The translations under genes and the position numbers were made by a program. Shown one piece after another: positions 34,959 to 44,827 of a stretch of DNA of 64,000 nt. Source of the stretch: Aliivibrio wodanis (GTDB lineage: Bacteria; Pseudomonadota; Gammaproteobacteria; Enterobacterales; Vibrionaceae); the NCBI GenBank assembly GCA_000953695.1, contig LN554846.1, positions 2,170,001 through 2,234,000 on the forward strand, in the 5' to 3' direction. Numbering within the stretch: the stretch's first letter is position 1; the number at the start of each line of letters is the position of its first letter. The notes beneath the pieces are model-generated. The model ran no database searches. It was not told the DNA's origin and saw nothing but the letters and a program-made list of their open reading frames with translations.

Positions 34959-36155
34959 ATGCCATTTTCCAAACTTGGGTTAAGCGATCCAATTTTAAAA
35001 GCCATCGACGAACTGGGTTATAAAGCCCCAACTCCAATTCAAGAAAAAGCCATTCCCGTTGCGCTTACTGGAAAAAACCTAATTGCAGCTGCGCAAACAG
35101 GTACAGGTAAAACAGCCAGTTTTGTATTACCAATTTTAGAAATCCTCAGCGAAGATCCAACGAAGGTTCGTGCTAAACGTGTTCGTGCATTAATTTTGAC
35201 ACCAACACGTGAGCTAGCGATCCAAGTTGAAGACAATATTCAAAAATACAGTAAGCATATCGATATTAGCTCACTGGCTATGTACGGTGGTGTTGACTAT
35301 AAAAACCAAAAAGAACGCCTAATTGAAGGGGTTGATGTATTAGTTGCCACTCCTGGCCGTCTTCTTGATATGTACACACAACGCGCAATTCATTTCGATG
35401 AGATTGAGATTTTAGTTCTTGATGAAGCTGACCGTATGCTCGATATGGGGTTTATTGAAGACATCAATAAAATCATCGAGCGTTTACCGCTTGATCGCCA
35501 AAACATGTTGTTCTCTGCAACACTGTCTGATCAAGTACGTTTTTTAGCGAAAACAGCGGTAAATAATCCAATTGAAATTACTATTTCGCCAAAAACGACA
35601 TCAGCACCACAAATTGATCAGTGGTTAACCACGGTTGATAAAGACAGAAAATCAGCACTGCTTAGTCACTTAATTACAGAAAATGAGTGGGACCAAGCAC
35701 TGATCTTTATTGAGACTAAACACGGTGCGGCTAAATTAGTTAGCCAATTAGAAAAACGCGGGATAAGAGCAGAAGCTTTCCACAGTGGCCGAAGCCAAGA
35801 TGCTCGTGCAAAAGTACTGAATGACTTTAAAGAAGGTAAATTACAATACCTAGTTGCTACAGGTATTGCGGCTCGTGGTATTGATATTGATGAGCTAACA
35901 CGAGTGGTTAACTACGACTTACCTTTCCCTGCTGATGATTACGTTCATCGCATTGGTCGTACAGGTCGTGCTGGTGCAAAAGGTGAAGCTATCTCATTTG
36001 TTTCTAAAGATGACTTTAAAAACTTATGTATGATTGAAAAACGTCTTGGACACTTAATTGTTCGTAAAGAAATAGAAGGCTTTGTACCACGAAAAGAAGT
36101 GCCTATTTCTATTTTGAACTTTAGGCCGGAAAGAAAACCAGCACCAAAGTTCTAA
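34959..36155 (+). CDS. rhlE: RhlE-type DEAD-box ATP-dependent RNA helicase
   Basis: RNA helicase of 398 residues. Q motif FSKLGLSDPILKAI...PTPIQ, motif I AQTGTGKT, Ia PTRELAIQ, II DEAD (VLDEADRMLDMGF), III SAT, and VI YVHRIGRTGRAG are all present. The C-terminal tail after the core is very short and basic. Start at 34959 gives MPFSKLG, the family N-terminus; an upstream in-frame ATG would run through the tctA terminator hairpin and add a hydrophobic, nonconserved segment, so it is rejected. Confidence 0.92.
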   Translation: MPFSKLGLSDPILKAIDELGYKAPTPIQEKAIPVALTGKNLIAAAQTGTGKTASFVLPILEILSEDPTKVRAKRVRALILTPTRELAIQVEDNIQKYSKHIDISSLAMYGGVDYKNQKERLIEGVDVLVATPGRLLDMYTQRAIHFDEIEILVLDEADRMLDMGFIEDINKIIERLPLDRQNMLFSATLSDQVRFLAKTAVNNPIEITISPKTTSAPQIDQWLTTVDKDRKSALLSHLITENEWDQALIFIETKHGAAKLVSQLEKRGIRAEAFHSGRSQDARAKVLNDFKEGKLQYLVATGIAARGIDIDELTRVVNYDLPFPADDYVHRIGRTGRAGAKGEAISFVSKDDFKNLCMIEKRLGHLIVRKEIEGFVPRKEVPISILNFRPERKPAPKF

Positions 36156-36182
36156 CGAAAGCAGTGGTTAGACTACTAAATT

Positions 36183-36237
36183 AAAAAACGCCCATACTTT
36201 TTACTAGAAAGAGAAGTGAAAAGTATGGGCGTTTTTA
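36183..36237. terminator. Bidirectional terminator between rhlE and rssA
   Basis: AAAAACGCCCATACTTTT pairs perfectly with AAAAGTATGGGCGTTTTT over 18 bp, giving U-tracts on both strands. Confidence 0.9.
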
Positions 36238-36266
36238 TATCTATCTGTTGATTAAGATAAGAGGAT

Positions 36267-37151
36267 TTATAGAAGATGCTTTAAAGCATGCCCCGCTCTT
36301 TCATAACCTAAGTCTATCATTTCAGCTGTGCGTTCAAACTCAAATGTACCACACGCATCTCTTGCGATTTCAACCGTAATATCTGGCGGATAAGCCGCAA
36401 GCTTTTGTCTCGCAATGGTACTTTGCATCGCATCAAACGCTTGGTTTGCAATATCATACATACCTAAATCTATTCGCGATGCCTTCTCCGTTAAAGAACC
36501 AAAGTAATCACTCACTTTTCGGTGAAACGACATCTCTTCTTCTGGTTCCTGTTCAGAGATATCCACTTGATTGATTTCAAAATCATCTATTTTATGGCTA
36601 ATTTCACCAGCTAAATTAACCGCAAGAGTAATATCAGAATGATCAGCAAACGTCGGAGCAATCGGCACTGGGTTTAACACTCCACCATCGATCAAGGTTC
36701 TACCATTAAACTCAATTGGCATTAGATAAAGAGGCAATGAAATAGAAGCCCGAATTGCTTGAATTAACGAGCCTTTTTGCAACCACACCTCTTTTTCATT
36801 GCTAATGTCTGCAGCAACTGCGGTATAAGGAATTGAAAGATCTTCAATACGTAAATCCCCCAAGATATGACTAAGGCGATTCATCACTTTATCCCCTTTA
36901 ATTAATCCACCTTTACCCCAATTAAAATCCATTAAAGAGACAATATCAAACTTAGTGATTGTCCTCATCCAATCTTCAAACTCATCCAATTTTCCGGCGG
37001 CATATACCCCTCCGACAACAGTACCAATAGAGCAACCAGAGACAGATACAATCTCAAAATCATGTTCTTCTAACCAACGGATCACGCCGATATGAGCAAG
37101 GCCTCTCGCTCCACCACTTCCAAGAACAAGTGATACTGTTTTTTTCTTCAT
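36267..37151 (-). CDS. rssA: Patatin-like phospholipase/esterase, RssA family
   Basis: Patatin-fold serine hydrolase of 294 residues. The oxyanion motif GSGGARG (about 12-18), nucleophile elbow GCSIG (about 40-44) and catalytic Asp in LIDGGVLNPVP are intact, so it should be catalytically competent. Substrate unknown; in E. coli the homologue rssA precedes the RpoS adaptor rssB, which is not here. Start at 37151 (MKKKTVSLVLG), with GGGAG upstream. It lies 20 bp after ybaK, likely in one operon with the two-component genes. Confidence 0.88.
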   Translation of the reverse strand: MKKKTVSLVLGSGGARGLAHIGVIRWLEEHDFEIVSVSGCSIGTVVGGVYAAGKLDEFEDWMRTITKFDIVSLMDFNWGKGGLIKGDKVMNRLSHILGDLRIEDLSIPYTAVAADISNEKEVWLQKGSLIQAIRASISLPLYLMPIEFNGRTLIDGGVLNPVPIAPTFADHSDITLAVNLAGEISHKIDDFEINQVDISEQEPEEEMSFHRKVSDYFGSLTEKASRIDLGMYDIANQAFDAMQSTIARQKLAAYPPDITVEIARDACGTFEFERTAEMIDLGYERAGHALKHLL

Positions 37152-37171
37152 GGGGTTTCTCCCTTCCATGA

Positions 37172-37642
37172 TCACTCTGCTTTAATATCCATAAATTGTG
37201 CGTTTAACACTTGTTGTAAAGCCTTAGGGGCCAACCCAATATCTAGCCCTCTTTTACCACCACTGACATAGATGGTTTCAAACTGTTCCGCCGTATTATC
37301 AATCACTGTTTTCAATCGTTTCTTTTGGCCAAGAGGACTAACGCCTCCCATGACGTATCCGGTCGATTTTTGAACCAAAGCAGGATCGGCCATTTTTGCT
37401 TTTTTGCCACCAGCAGCTTTAGCAATTAATTTCATACTTAAATGGGCAGCAACAGGAATAATACCAACGACTAGCTCTTTCTCATCCACTTGAACCACTA
37501 AGGTTTTAAACACCTCTTCATCAGGTAACCCCAGTTTTTCGGCCGCTTCTAATCCATACGCTTTAGCTTTTGGATCATGGTGATACTCAAACACTTGATG
37601 TTCAATTTTTGCTTTCTTTAATAATTTCGTTGCTGGTGTCAT
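37172..37642 (-). CDS. ybaK: YbaK, Cys-tRNA(Pro)/Cys-tRNA(Cys) deacylase
   Basis: Trans-editing enzyme of 156 residues that hydrolyses Cys misattached to tRNA-Pro. The family signature HDPKAKAYGLEAAEKLGLP, VFKTLVVQVD (catalytic Lys in FKTL) and GYVMGGVSPLGQKKRL with the GxxxP loop are present. Start gives MTPATKLLKKA, as in other YbaK proteins. It lies 26 bp downstream of the response regulator and 20 bp upstream of rssA. Confidence 0.93.
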   Translation of the reverse strand: MTPATKLLKKAKIEHQVFEYHHDPKAKAYGLEAAEKLGLPDEEVFKTLVVQVDEKELVVGIIPVAAHLSMKLIAKAAGGKKAKMADPALVQKSTGYVMGGVSPLGQKKRLKTVIDNTAEQFETIYVSGGKRGLDIGLAPKALQQVLNAQFMDIKAE

Positions 37643-37668
37643 TGCTATTAATACCTTAAAAAATAGGG

Positions 37669-38343
37669 TTACGCCTTAAAGTACGTTCGCTCTGGTCGCC
37701 CAACACTGCCATAAGAGAGGTCGGCACTCAATTCTCCAGAGCTAATGAGATATTCTAAATAACGACGAGCAGTAGTTCGGCTTGCACCAATTAACTCACC
37801 TGCTTGATCTGCCGTTAATTGCTTTTCATTCACAAACAGTTGGCGCACTTTTTCTAATGTTACGCCATCAATGCCTTTGGGTAATCTTGCCACAGGCGTT
37901 GCCGTGGTAGAATGCAGCATGGCATCAACCATGGTTTGATCAATATCAACTCGATTAATCAATTGTTCTTTTTGACTTAAATATTTATTAATTGACTCTT
38001 CTAATCGACTAAATATAACAGGCTTTAACAGATAATCTACCACACCACCACGCATTGCTTCTTGCAGCGTATTCACATCTCTGTCAGCGGTAATTAAGAT
38101 AACATCGGGGGACGACTCTTTTTGGCGCAATTCACGCAATATATCAAGCCCGTTACCATCAGGAAGATAAATATCCAATAGTACTAAGTCTGGGTTTAAC
38201 ACATCAAATAACGTCGTCGCTTCTTCCTTACTGGCAGCAATTCCTATGACCTCTACATAATCTATTTTATCCAGATTACGGCGATGTATTTCTGCGATGC
38301 CAATATCATCTTCTACGATAACGGTCTTGATTTTACTGCTCAC
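37669..38343 (-). CDS. Response regulator, CitB/DcuR (CitT) family
   Basis: Two-component response regulator of 224 residues. Receiver domain 1-122 with acidic pocket Glu11-Asp12-Asp13, phospho-acceptor Asp57 (VLLDIYLPDG), Thr in LITAD and Lys in LLKPV. The C-terminal DNA-binding region (about 165-220; TADQAGELIGASRTTARRYLE) matches the CitB/DcuR helix-turn-helix. It pairs with the kinase 39 bp upstream. Regulators of this family control carboxylate uptake, so tctCBA 3 kb away is a candidate target (inference only). Confidence 0.9.
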   Translation of the reverse strand: MSSKIKTVIVEDDIGIAEIHRRNLDKIDYVEVIGIAASKEEATTLFDVLNPDLVLLDIYLPDGNGLDILRELRQKESSPDVILITADRDVNTLQEAMRGGVVDYLLKPVIFSRLEESINKYLSQKEQLINRVDIDQTMVDAMLHSTTATPVARLPKGIDGVTLEKVRQLFVNEKQLTADQAGELIGASRTTARRYLEYLISSGELSADLSYGSVGRPERTYFKA

Positions 38344-38382
38344 ACAATATCCTTTTGTTTATTCTTTATAAGATTGGTTGCT

Positions 38383-39984
38383 CTATGAATGCAACTCTTT
38401 TGGCAAATAAATGGTCATCAAGGTTCCTTTTCCCGCATCACTTCTGACCGTAAACTCTCCATGATAATGGTCGACTAATTGCTGAATAAGATGCAAACCA
38501 ACCCCACGCCCTTGTTCCTGTTTTGTCGATACGCCTCTTTGAGTTAACTGCTTAAAGCTAAATGCCTGCGGTAAGCCGCACCCTTTATCTTCTACTTCGA
38601 TAATCACTTCTTGGCCAAAATCAGTCACACTGACAATAATAGGCTCAACAACTTCTTTTGATTGATTCAAGGTTGCATCAAACGCATTGTCGATTAAATT
38701 TCCGATAATCGTCACCATATCTTCAGCACGAATATGCTCTGGTAGATGCGTTAATTGCGTCCCTTCCTCTATATCTAAAACTAAACCAAGCTCTCTCGCC
38801 CTCTCACTTTTACCAAGCAGTACCCCTGCAATCATAGGTGCAGAGATGCTTTCTCGTAAAAACTCAATTAACTTTTGATAGCGTAGGCTTTCTTGTCCGA
38901 TGATCTGTTGTACTTCTTCAATCTTACCTAGCTGGATCAAGCCGCTAATGGTATTTAATTTATTTCGATGCTCATGAGTTTGGGATCGTAATAAATCGGC
39001 ATATTGCTTAACTTGAGAAAGTTGAGTTGTCAATTCACTGATTTCATCTTTACGTCGAAAACTAGATACCGCCCCAATCACTTCACCGTCCATCTTGATC
39101 AATTCTCGGTTAGCAATAACGGCTTGGCCATTCAGTAGCAACTCAATATCATGCTCTGATTGTTGGGTAACCAAAAGCTTAGTTAAATCACTGTCTGGTA
39201 ACACTTCAATAAACAACCGATTTAAAGACTGCTTAGGATCTATACCTAATATGTCACAGGCGCTTTTATTAATAGATCTAAGCTTACCATTCGCATCAAT
39301 ACTCAAGACCCCTTCACGTAATGTTGAGAGTGTGACTTGTTGCTCTTTATATAAACGCCCAAATGCTTCTGGCTCAAAACCAAAAATCGGCTTTTGAAAG
39401 CGCCTAGCGACAAAGTTAGCAATGAGGGTATTGGCAAAAATAACTAACACAGCCATCCCAAGAAAAAAGCTGAGAAAGTGAGAAACTTTGCTATCAATAG
39501 TAGTTAGTAAATAACCGACTGAAACCACTCCGATAATCTCACCACGATCATTTACAATCGGTGTTTTTCCGCGTACAGAATGACCTAATGAACCTTTGGC
39601 GTATGAGATATAGGATTCACCCAGCTCTAACGCTTGCTGGTTATCTCCCCCCTGCATCGGCTTCCCTATCCGCTCTTTAATCGGATGAGCGATTCGTATA
39701 CCTTCTTTGTTCCCCACAACAATAAAAGCCGCACCAATGGATGAGCGTAATCGTTCTATTTTTTCTTCGATTAACAAGGGAGCATTTTTCTCAATGGCCA
39801 TCATCACTAATGGTGACTGAGCGAGAAATCGAGCAACGCCTAACGCTTTATCTCCGCTGTCTTGGGATTCCCAGTGCTTGATATATAAGAACGCACACAC
39901 AGACAAAATTAAAAGCTTACCTACGCCAGAAATGGTCATTACTGTTAATAATCGACGTCTAAAATTCAAATCACGCCAAGACAT
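38383..39984 (-). CDS. Sensor histidine kinase, CitA/DcuS family
   Basis: Membrane sensor kinase of 533 residues. TM1 about 11-33, periplasmic PDC/Cache ligand domain about 34-170 (tracts GSLGHSVRGKTPIVNDRGEI and IGVVSVGYLL), TM2 about 172-192, cytoplasmic PAS about 218-310, then the SpoOB-type dimerisation helix with H-box HEHRNKLNTISGL (about 338) and an HATPase domain (NLIDNAFDAT, GCGLP, GRGVGLHL). This is the citrate/C4-dicarboxylate sensor architecture; the ligand is not deducible. First gene of a likely operon with the regulator, ybaK and rssA. Confidence 0.91.
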   Translation of the reverse strand: MSWRDLNFRRRLLTVMTISGVGKLLILSVCAFLYIKHWESQDSGDKALGVARFLAQSPLVMMAIEKNAPLLIEEKIERLRSSIGAAFIVVGNKEGIRIAHPIKERIGKPMQGGDNQQALELGESYISYAKGSLGHSVRGKTPIVNDRGEIIGVVSVGYLLTTIDSKVSHFLSFFLGMAVLVIFANTLIANFVARRFQKPIFGFEPEAFGRLYKEQQVTLSTLREGVLSIDANGKLRSINKSACDILGIDPKQSLNRLFIEVLPDSDLTKLLVTQQSEHDIELLLNGQAVIANRELIKMDGEVIGAVSSFRRKDEISELTTQLSQVKQYADLLRSQTHEHRNKLNTISGLIQLGKIEEVQQIIGQESLRYQKLIEFLRESISAPMIAGVLLGKSERARELGLVLDIEEGTQLTHLPEHIRAEDMVTIIGNLIDNAFDATLNQSKEVVEPIIVSVTDFGQEVIIEVEDKGCGLPQAFSFKQLTQRGVSTKQEQGRGVGLHLIQQLVDHYHGEFTVRSDAGKGTLMTIYLPKELHS

Positions 39985-40199
39985 TCATTTTTCCTTGTTA
40001 ATCTTGCCTTAACAAAGAGTATCACAAGCCATTAACCTATTCTTAAAGCTTGTTCATACTCTTGATCACACCTTATAAATATTTTCATCAATTCCATAGT
40101 AAAGTTAGGGAATTAATTCAGTATCACCCCACTTATGTGGTATAAAAAGCGCGCTTCTTTTCAGCATTTTTAACTCTTTCCCAAAAGGTTTCCGTTACT

Positions 40200-41954
40200 A
40201 TGAAAAGCGATATTGAGATCTGTCAAACTGCGACACTTATCAGAATGAAAACGATTGCGTCAAACTTAGGACTGCATGATGATGACATTACGCCACAAGG
40301 TCGCTATAAAGCAAAAGTCAATATTGACGCCTTAAAACACCTTGAAAACAAACCAAATGGTAAGTTAATTTTAGTCAGCGCTATCACGCCAACGCCACTC
40401 GGTGAAGGTAAAACAGTGACAACCATTGGCCTATCTCAAGGTCTAGCAAAATTAGGCGAATCCGTCAGTGCCTGTATTCGTCAACCTTCAATGGGACCTG
40501 TATTTGGGGTAAAAGGCGGGGCTGCAGGCGGTGGTTATAGCCAAGTCGCTCCAATGGAAGAACTAAACCTTCATTTAACAGGCGATATTCATGCGATTAC
40601 CGCGGCACATAACTTGGCCTCAGCAGCCATTGATGCTCGTATCTACCATGAGCAACGTCTAGGTTACGAATTGTTTTCTGAAAAGAACGACCTTCCCGCA
40701 TTGCGAATTGATCCTGAACGAGTCGTTTGGAAACGAGTAATGGATCATAACGATCGCGCCCTTCGCATGGTCACGATTGGCAATAATGAAGAGGGAAAAA
40801 CCATTAACGGGTATCAACGTGAAGATGGTTTTGATATTACCGCCGCTTCTGAATTGATGGCTATTCTGGCACTGGCGAGCGATCTTCAAGATTTACGTCA
40901 ACGTATTGGTCGCATTGTTGTTGCTTATAATCTGGATGGCGAGCCCGTAACAACAGAAGATCTGCAAGTTGCTGGCGCAATGACGGTAACAATGAAATTT
41001 GCTACCAACCCAACCTTAATGCAAACGCTAGAAGGCGTACCGACTTTTGTTCACTCAGGTCCTTTTGCCAATATTGCTCATGGTAACTCTTCTATTATTG
41101 CCGACAATATCGCATTAAAACTGACTGATTATACGGTAACAGAAGGAGGTTTTGGTTCAGATATGGGATTAGAAAAAGCCTGCAATATTAAAGCGCCATT
41201 AGCAGGTAAAGCACCTGATTGTGCAGTGCTTGTTGCAACACTTCGAGGCATTAAAGCAAACTCTGGTTTATTTCCACTATCTCCAGGTCAAGCCTTACCT
41301 AAAGCCCTATTTGCTCCAAACCAAGAAGCATTAAATGCAGGTTTAGATAATTTACAATGGCATATTAATAACTGTGCTAAATATGGTTTGCCTGTTGTTG
41401 TGGCTATTAACCGTTTCCCTGAAGATACTCAAGAAGAGTTGGATTTCTTACAACAATGGATTGCTGCATTATCATCAGAAACCAATGTCGATGTTTCTAT
41501 TAGTGAAGCTTTCGTTAAAGGTGGTGAAGGCGCAAAAGAGTTAGCTTCAAAAGTGATTGCGGCTTGTAAAAAAACAACTCAATTCACACCGCTATATACT
41601 AGTGACATGAGCTTATTTGATAAATTAAATGCAGTCGCAATTAAGGGTTACGGTGCTGAGCGTATTGAGCTATCAGAAAAAGCGCAGCAACAACTAGAAC
41701 AGTTTGAGAAGTTAGGTTACCAATCTTTATCTGTGTGTATGGCAAAGACACCGGCTTCTATTTCAACAGATGGCAATATCAAAGGTGCACCAACAGATTT
41801 CATTGTTCCTATTCGTGAATTGAAACTGTGTGCTGGTGCCGGATTTATTTATGCACTGTGTGGCAATGTCATGACGATGCCGGGTTTACCAGAAAAGCCA
41901 GCATTTATGAATTTAGACATTGATACAGATGGAAACATAACTGGACTTAGCTAA
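40200..41954 (+). CDS. fhs: Formate-tetrahydrofolate ligase
   Basis: ATP-dependent synthesis of 10-formyl-THF from formate and THF. It has 584 residues. The P-loop segment [20 protein letters not shown] (about 62-81) and the downstream [23 protein letters not shown] are highly conserved in the family, as are [19 protein letters not shown] and the C-terminal [17 protein letters not shown]. coli K-12 lacks fhs, while many vibrios and clostridia have it. It is monocistronic, with AAAGG before the ATG. Confidence 0.95.
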   Translation: MKSDIEICQTATLIRMKTIASNLGLHDDDITPQGRYKAKVNIDALKHLENKPNGKLILVSAITPTPLGEGKTVTTIGLSQGLAKLGESVSACIRQPSMGPVFGVKGGAAGGGYSQVAPMEELNLHLTGDIHAITAAHNLASAAIDARIYHEQRLGYELFSEKNDLPALRIDPERVVWKRVMDHNDRALRMVTIGNNEEGKTINGYQREDGFDITAASELMAILALASDLQDLRQRIGRIVVAYNLDGEPVTTEDLQVAGAMTVTMKFATNPTLMQTLEGVPTFVHSGPFANIAHGNSSIIADNIALKLTDYTVTEGGFGSDMGLEKACNIKAPLAGKAPDCAVLVATLRGIKANSGLFPLSPGQALPKALFAPNQEALNAGLDNLQWHINNCAKYGLPVVVAINRFPEDTQEELDFLQQWIAALSSETNVDVSISEAFVKGGEGAKELASKVIAACKKTTQFTPLYTSDMSLFDKLNAVAIKGYGAERIELSEKAQQQLEQFEKLGYQSLSVCMAKTPASISTDGNIKGAPTDFIVPIRELKLCAGAGFIYALCGNVMTMPGLPEKPAFMNLDIDTDGNITGLS

Positions 41955-41964
41955 GATCACATAA

Positions 41965-42558
<594 letters not shown>

Positions 42559-42597
42559 TGTCTATATAGCTAAGCGCTAAACATAAGCAACCAATTA

Positions 42598-42626
42598 AAA
42601 TCCTCGCTCTGGCGGGGATTTTTTAT
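42598..42626 (+). terminator. Terminator of yfbU
   Basis: ATCCTCGC/GCGGGGAT arms (one G-U pair) around TCTG with a TTTTTT tail. Confidence 0.85.
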
Positions 42627-42651
42627 GCCTGTGTTTTATTACTATATAAAC

Positions 42652-42680
42652 AAAAAATCCCCACTGACGGATCAGTGAGA
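42652..42680 (-). terminator. Terminator of the KdgM-like porin gene
   Basis: CACTGA/TCAGTG hairpin. Read on the minus strand it is followed by GGGGATTTTTTG, a U-tract three bases after the stem. Confidence 0.65.
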
Positions 42681-42762
42681 ATTTAGACTTTCTAACCTGA
42701 TTATAATTAACAACCCCCCCTTAAATAGGATCATCAGCATAATCATCATTTAGAAACTAGGT

Positions 42763-43434
42763 TTACCAACTATAAGAAGCACCAACTACGAATGCGTTGT
42801 TGTAGTTGTCAGCTTGGTTACGGTACTCAACGTATGGTTGAACACCTTCTTTCTTATTCCATGTTGCACGAAGCTCGTGGTCCATAGATTCACCTTCAAT
42901 CATATATACATTGTTGTAGCTTAACGTTAGTTCAGATTCAAGCAGTGTATATGCTACGCGGTTATCCATGCGGTAATCTGTTTTCGCATCACCATCAGTT
43001 GCATCAATGTGAGCACGAGTACGGTTAGAGATAGAGATACCATTATCGAAGTTGTAGCCAATTTTCACTAATGGGCGATATTGTACTTCTTTACCGTTCG
43101 CCATTAGGTGATGGTAACCTACAGCCATCCATAAATTTTCGTTAATAGAGAATGATTGCTCTGCACCTAATGTTACGTATGCTGGAGAGTTTGATTTAAC
43201 ACCATCATCATTTTTTAGTGTGCCTAGTTGAATACCATCGAACTCTGTTAATAGTGTTAGACCACCAAATGCATTATCAAACGTATGACCCGCTTCTAGC
43301 GTCGATGTCATGCTTGAACCATGAAGATCACTATCATGTGCTTGTACGTTACCTGTTACATAAGTTGAGTCAGCCATTGCTGCACTAGAAAGAAGAATCG
43401 CAGGAACGATAAGTGCTAATGTTGATTTTTTCAT
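42763..43434 (-). CDS. KdgM-like outer-membrane porin
   Basis: Predicted 12-strand outer-membrane beta-barrel of 223 residues with a cleavable signal (about 1-21, cut after SSAAMA). Alternating hydrophobic/polar strands (YVTLGAEQSFSINENLWMAVGYH, WNKKEGVQPYVEYRNQ; quoted in part) end in VVGASYSW with the terminal aromatic residue needed for barrel assembly. Length and strand pattern resemble the oligogalacturonate-specific KdgM/NanC family, but no pectin or sialic acid genes are nearby, so the substrate is unknown. Confidence 0.75.
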   Translation of the reverse strand: MKKSTLALIVPAILLSSAAMADSTYVTGNVQAHDSDLHGSSMTSTLEAGHTFDNAFGGLTLLTEFDGIQLGTLKNDDGVKSNSPAYVTLGAEQSFSINENLWMAVGYHHLMANGKEVQYRPLVKIGYNFDNGISISNRTRAHIDATDGDAKTDYRMDNRVAYTLLESELTLSYNNVYMIEGESMDHELRATWNKKEGVQPYVEYRNQADNYNNAFVVGASYSW

Positions 43435-43937
43435 GTGATATACCCTATATAAACTACTGGTTTGATTCTTCTAATTGAAACCATCAATATATTAAAATCA
43501 AACTCTAAAATTTCGTTGTCCATTCGTGTTGCTCTGAATCCATTGAGATCAATAATGCCCTATTAATTCGCGATGCAAAATTAATCCTATTCATTGTTTG
43601 ATCCACTTCAAAAATAGTCTATGTAAAAATATATAAAACGATATTAAACAAGTAGATATATTGAAATCTTGGTTTTATAATTTAGATTAAATGTCAAATA
43701 CCAATGGTAAGATCACATTTTTCATAGCGATAATTAACAGTTAGAGTGATCACGGTCTCTCTATTTTGAGAACAAAAAAGGTCTTGTTAGCTTCTATTAG
43801 GGGCTGTAATTGAAGTAAGTCACATTATTAATTTTGAGGCTAAAATTAAATAGGCGTAGATATTTTTTATTAGGGGGTCTTTTTATTCTAGAAATGAAGA
43901 AGTAAACTGCTGCCTTAATCTAACTTTAGGTGTAACC
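43435..43937. other. Intergenic region between the porin and rlmA
   Basis: 503-bp AT-rich divergent spacer with no credible ORF. It holds promoters for both genes and one weak match to a KdgR-type operator at 43660-43679 (ATTGAAA-N6-TTTTATA). No long hairpins were seen. The size is unusual compared with other spacers here and would suit multi-factor control of the porin. Confidence 0.4.
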
Positions 43938-44750
43938 ATGTCTTATCAATGCCCTTTATGCCAACACGCATTGCATTTTGCCAACAATCAATACCGTTGT
44001 GAAAACAACCACCAATTTGACAATGCAAAAGAAGGTTACGTTAACCTAATGCCTGCTCATCATAAGCGCTCTAAGAATCCTGGTGATAATAAAGAGATGA
44101 TGCAAGCAAGGCGTGCTTTTCTAGAGGCGGGACATTATCAACCGATGCAGCAACAGGTAGCTAATTTATGTCAGCAATATATAACGGATGATTCTGCAAG
44201 CCTGCTTGATATTGGTTGTGGTGAAGGCTATTACACTTCAAAAATTGCTGAGCAGCTTGATGGTGAAAATACAAATGTCTTTGGACTCGATATTTCAAAA
44301 GTTGCTATTAAGTATGCTGCAAAACGTTATCTAAATTGCCAATTTAGCGTTGCTTCAAGCCACCGTTTGCCTTTTTCTGATCTAAGTTTAGATGGCATTG
44401 TACGTATTTATGCACCATGCAAAGCAGAAGAACTGCACCGTACAATTAAAGATAACGGATACCTAATTACCGTAACGCCTGCAAGTCATCATCTATATGA
44501 ACTTCGTGAAGGTGTTTATGGTGATGTTCGTCTACATGATGAAGAAGCGGAAGAGATTGCCGGATTTGATCTTATTGAAGAGAAAAAATTAACTTACGAT
44601 ATGCACCTAAATGGTCTAGAAGCTCTGCATTTATTGGATATGACGCCTTTTGCATGGAAAGCGACAGCAGCATTTAAGGGCGAATTGAAAGAGAAAACTG
44701 CATTTGATTGTAAAGCAGACTTTATGATTAGAGTTTATAAAAAATCTTAA
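43938..44750 (+). CDS. rlmA: 23S rRNA (guanine-745-N1) methyltransferase
   Basis: SAM-dependent methyltransferase of 270 residues modifying G745 in helix 35 of 23S rRNA. An N-terminal zinc-binding module uses Cys5, Cys8, Cys21 and His25 (CPLC...YRCENNH), and the SAM motif is LLDIGCGEGYYTSKI (about 91-105). The tract AKEGYVNLMPAHHKRSKNPGD is diagnostic of RlmA. It is divergent from the porin and convergent with clcA. Confidence 0.94.
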   Translation: MSYQCPLCQHALHFANNQYRCENNHQFDNAKEGYVNLMPAHHKRSKNPGDNKEMMQARRAFLEAGHYQPMQQQVANLCQQYITDDSASLLDIGCGEGYYTSKIAEQLDGENTNVFGLDISKVAIKYAAKRYLNCQFSVASSHRLPFSDLSLDGIVRIYAPCKAEELHRTIKDNGYLITVTPASHHLYELREGVYGDVRLHDEEAEEIAGFDLIEEKKLTYDMHLNGLEALHLLDMTPFAWKATAAFKGELKEKTAFDCKADFMIRVYKKS

Positions 44751-44775
44751 TATTCATATAACTATACCTACTATT

Positions 44776-44823
44776 ACCACCATCAAAGATCTTAAATAAT
44801 ATCTTCAGATGGTGGTCATTTTA
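44776..44823. terminator. Hairpin between rlmA and clcA
   Basis: ACCACCATC/GATGGTGGT arms enclose a second AAGAT/ATCTT stem. TCATTTTATC follows on plus; weak U-tracts on both strands. Confidence 0.6.
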
Positions 44824-44827
44824 TCAT

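Noticed and set aside
42714-42720. C7 tract in an AT-rich spacer, possible phase-variable repeat
   Set aside because: It lies downstream of both flanking genes (after the stop of the minus-strand porin and after the yfbU terminator), so slippage would not change a promoter or reading frame.
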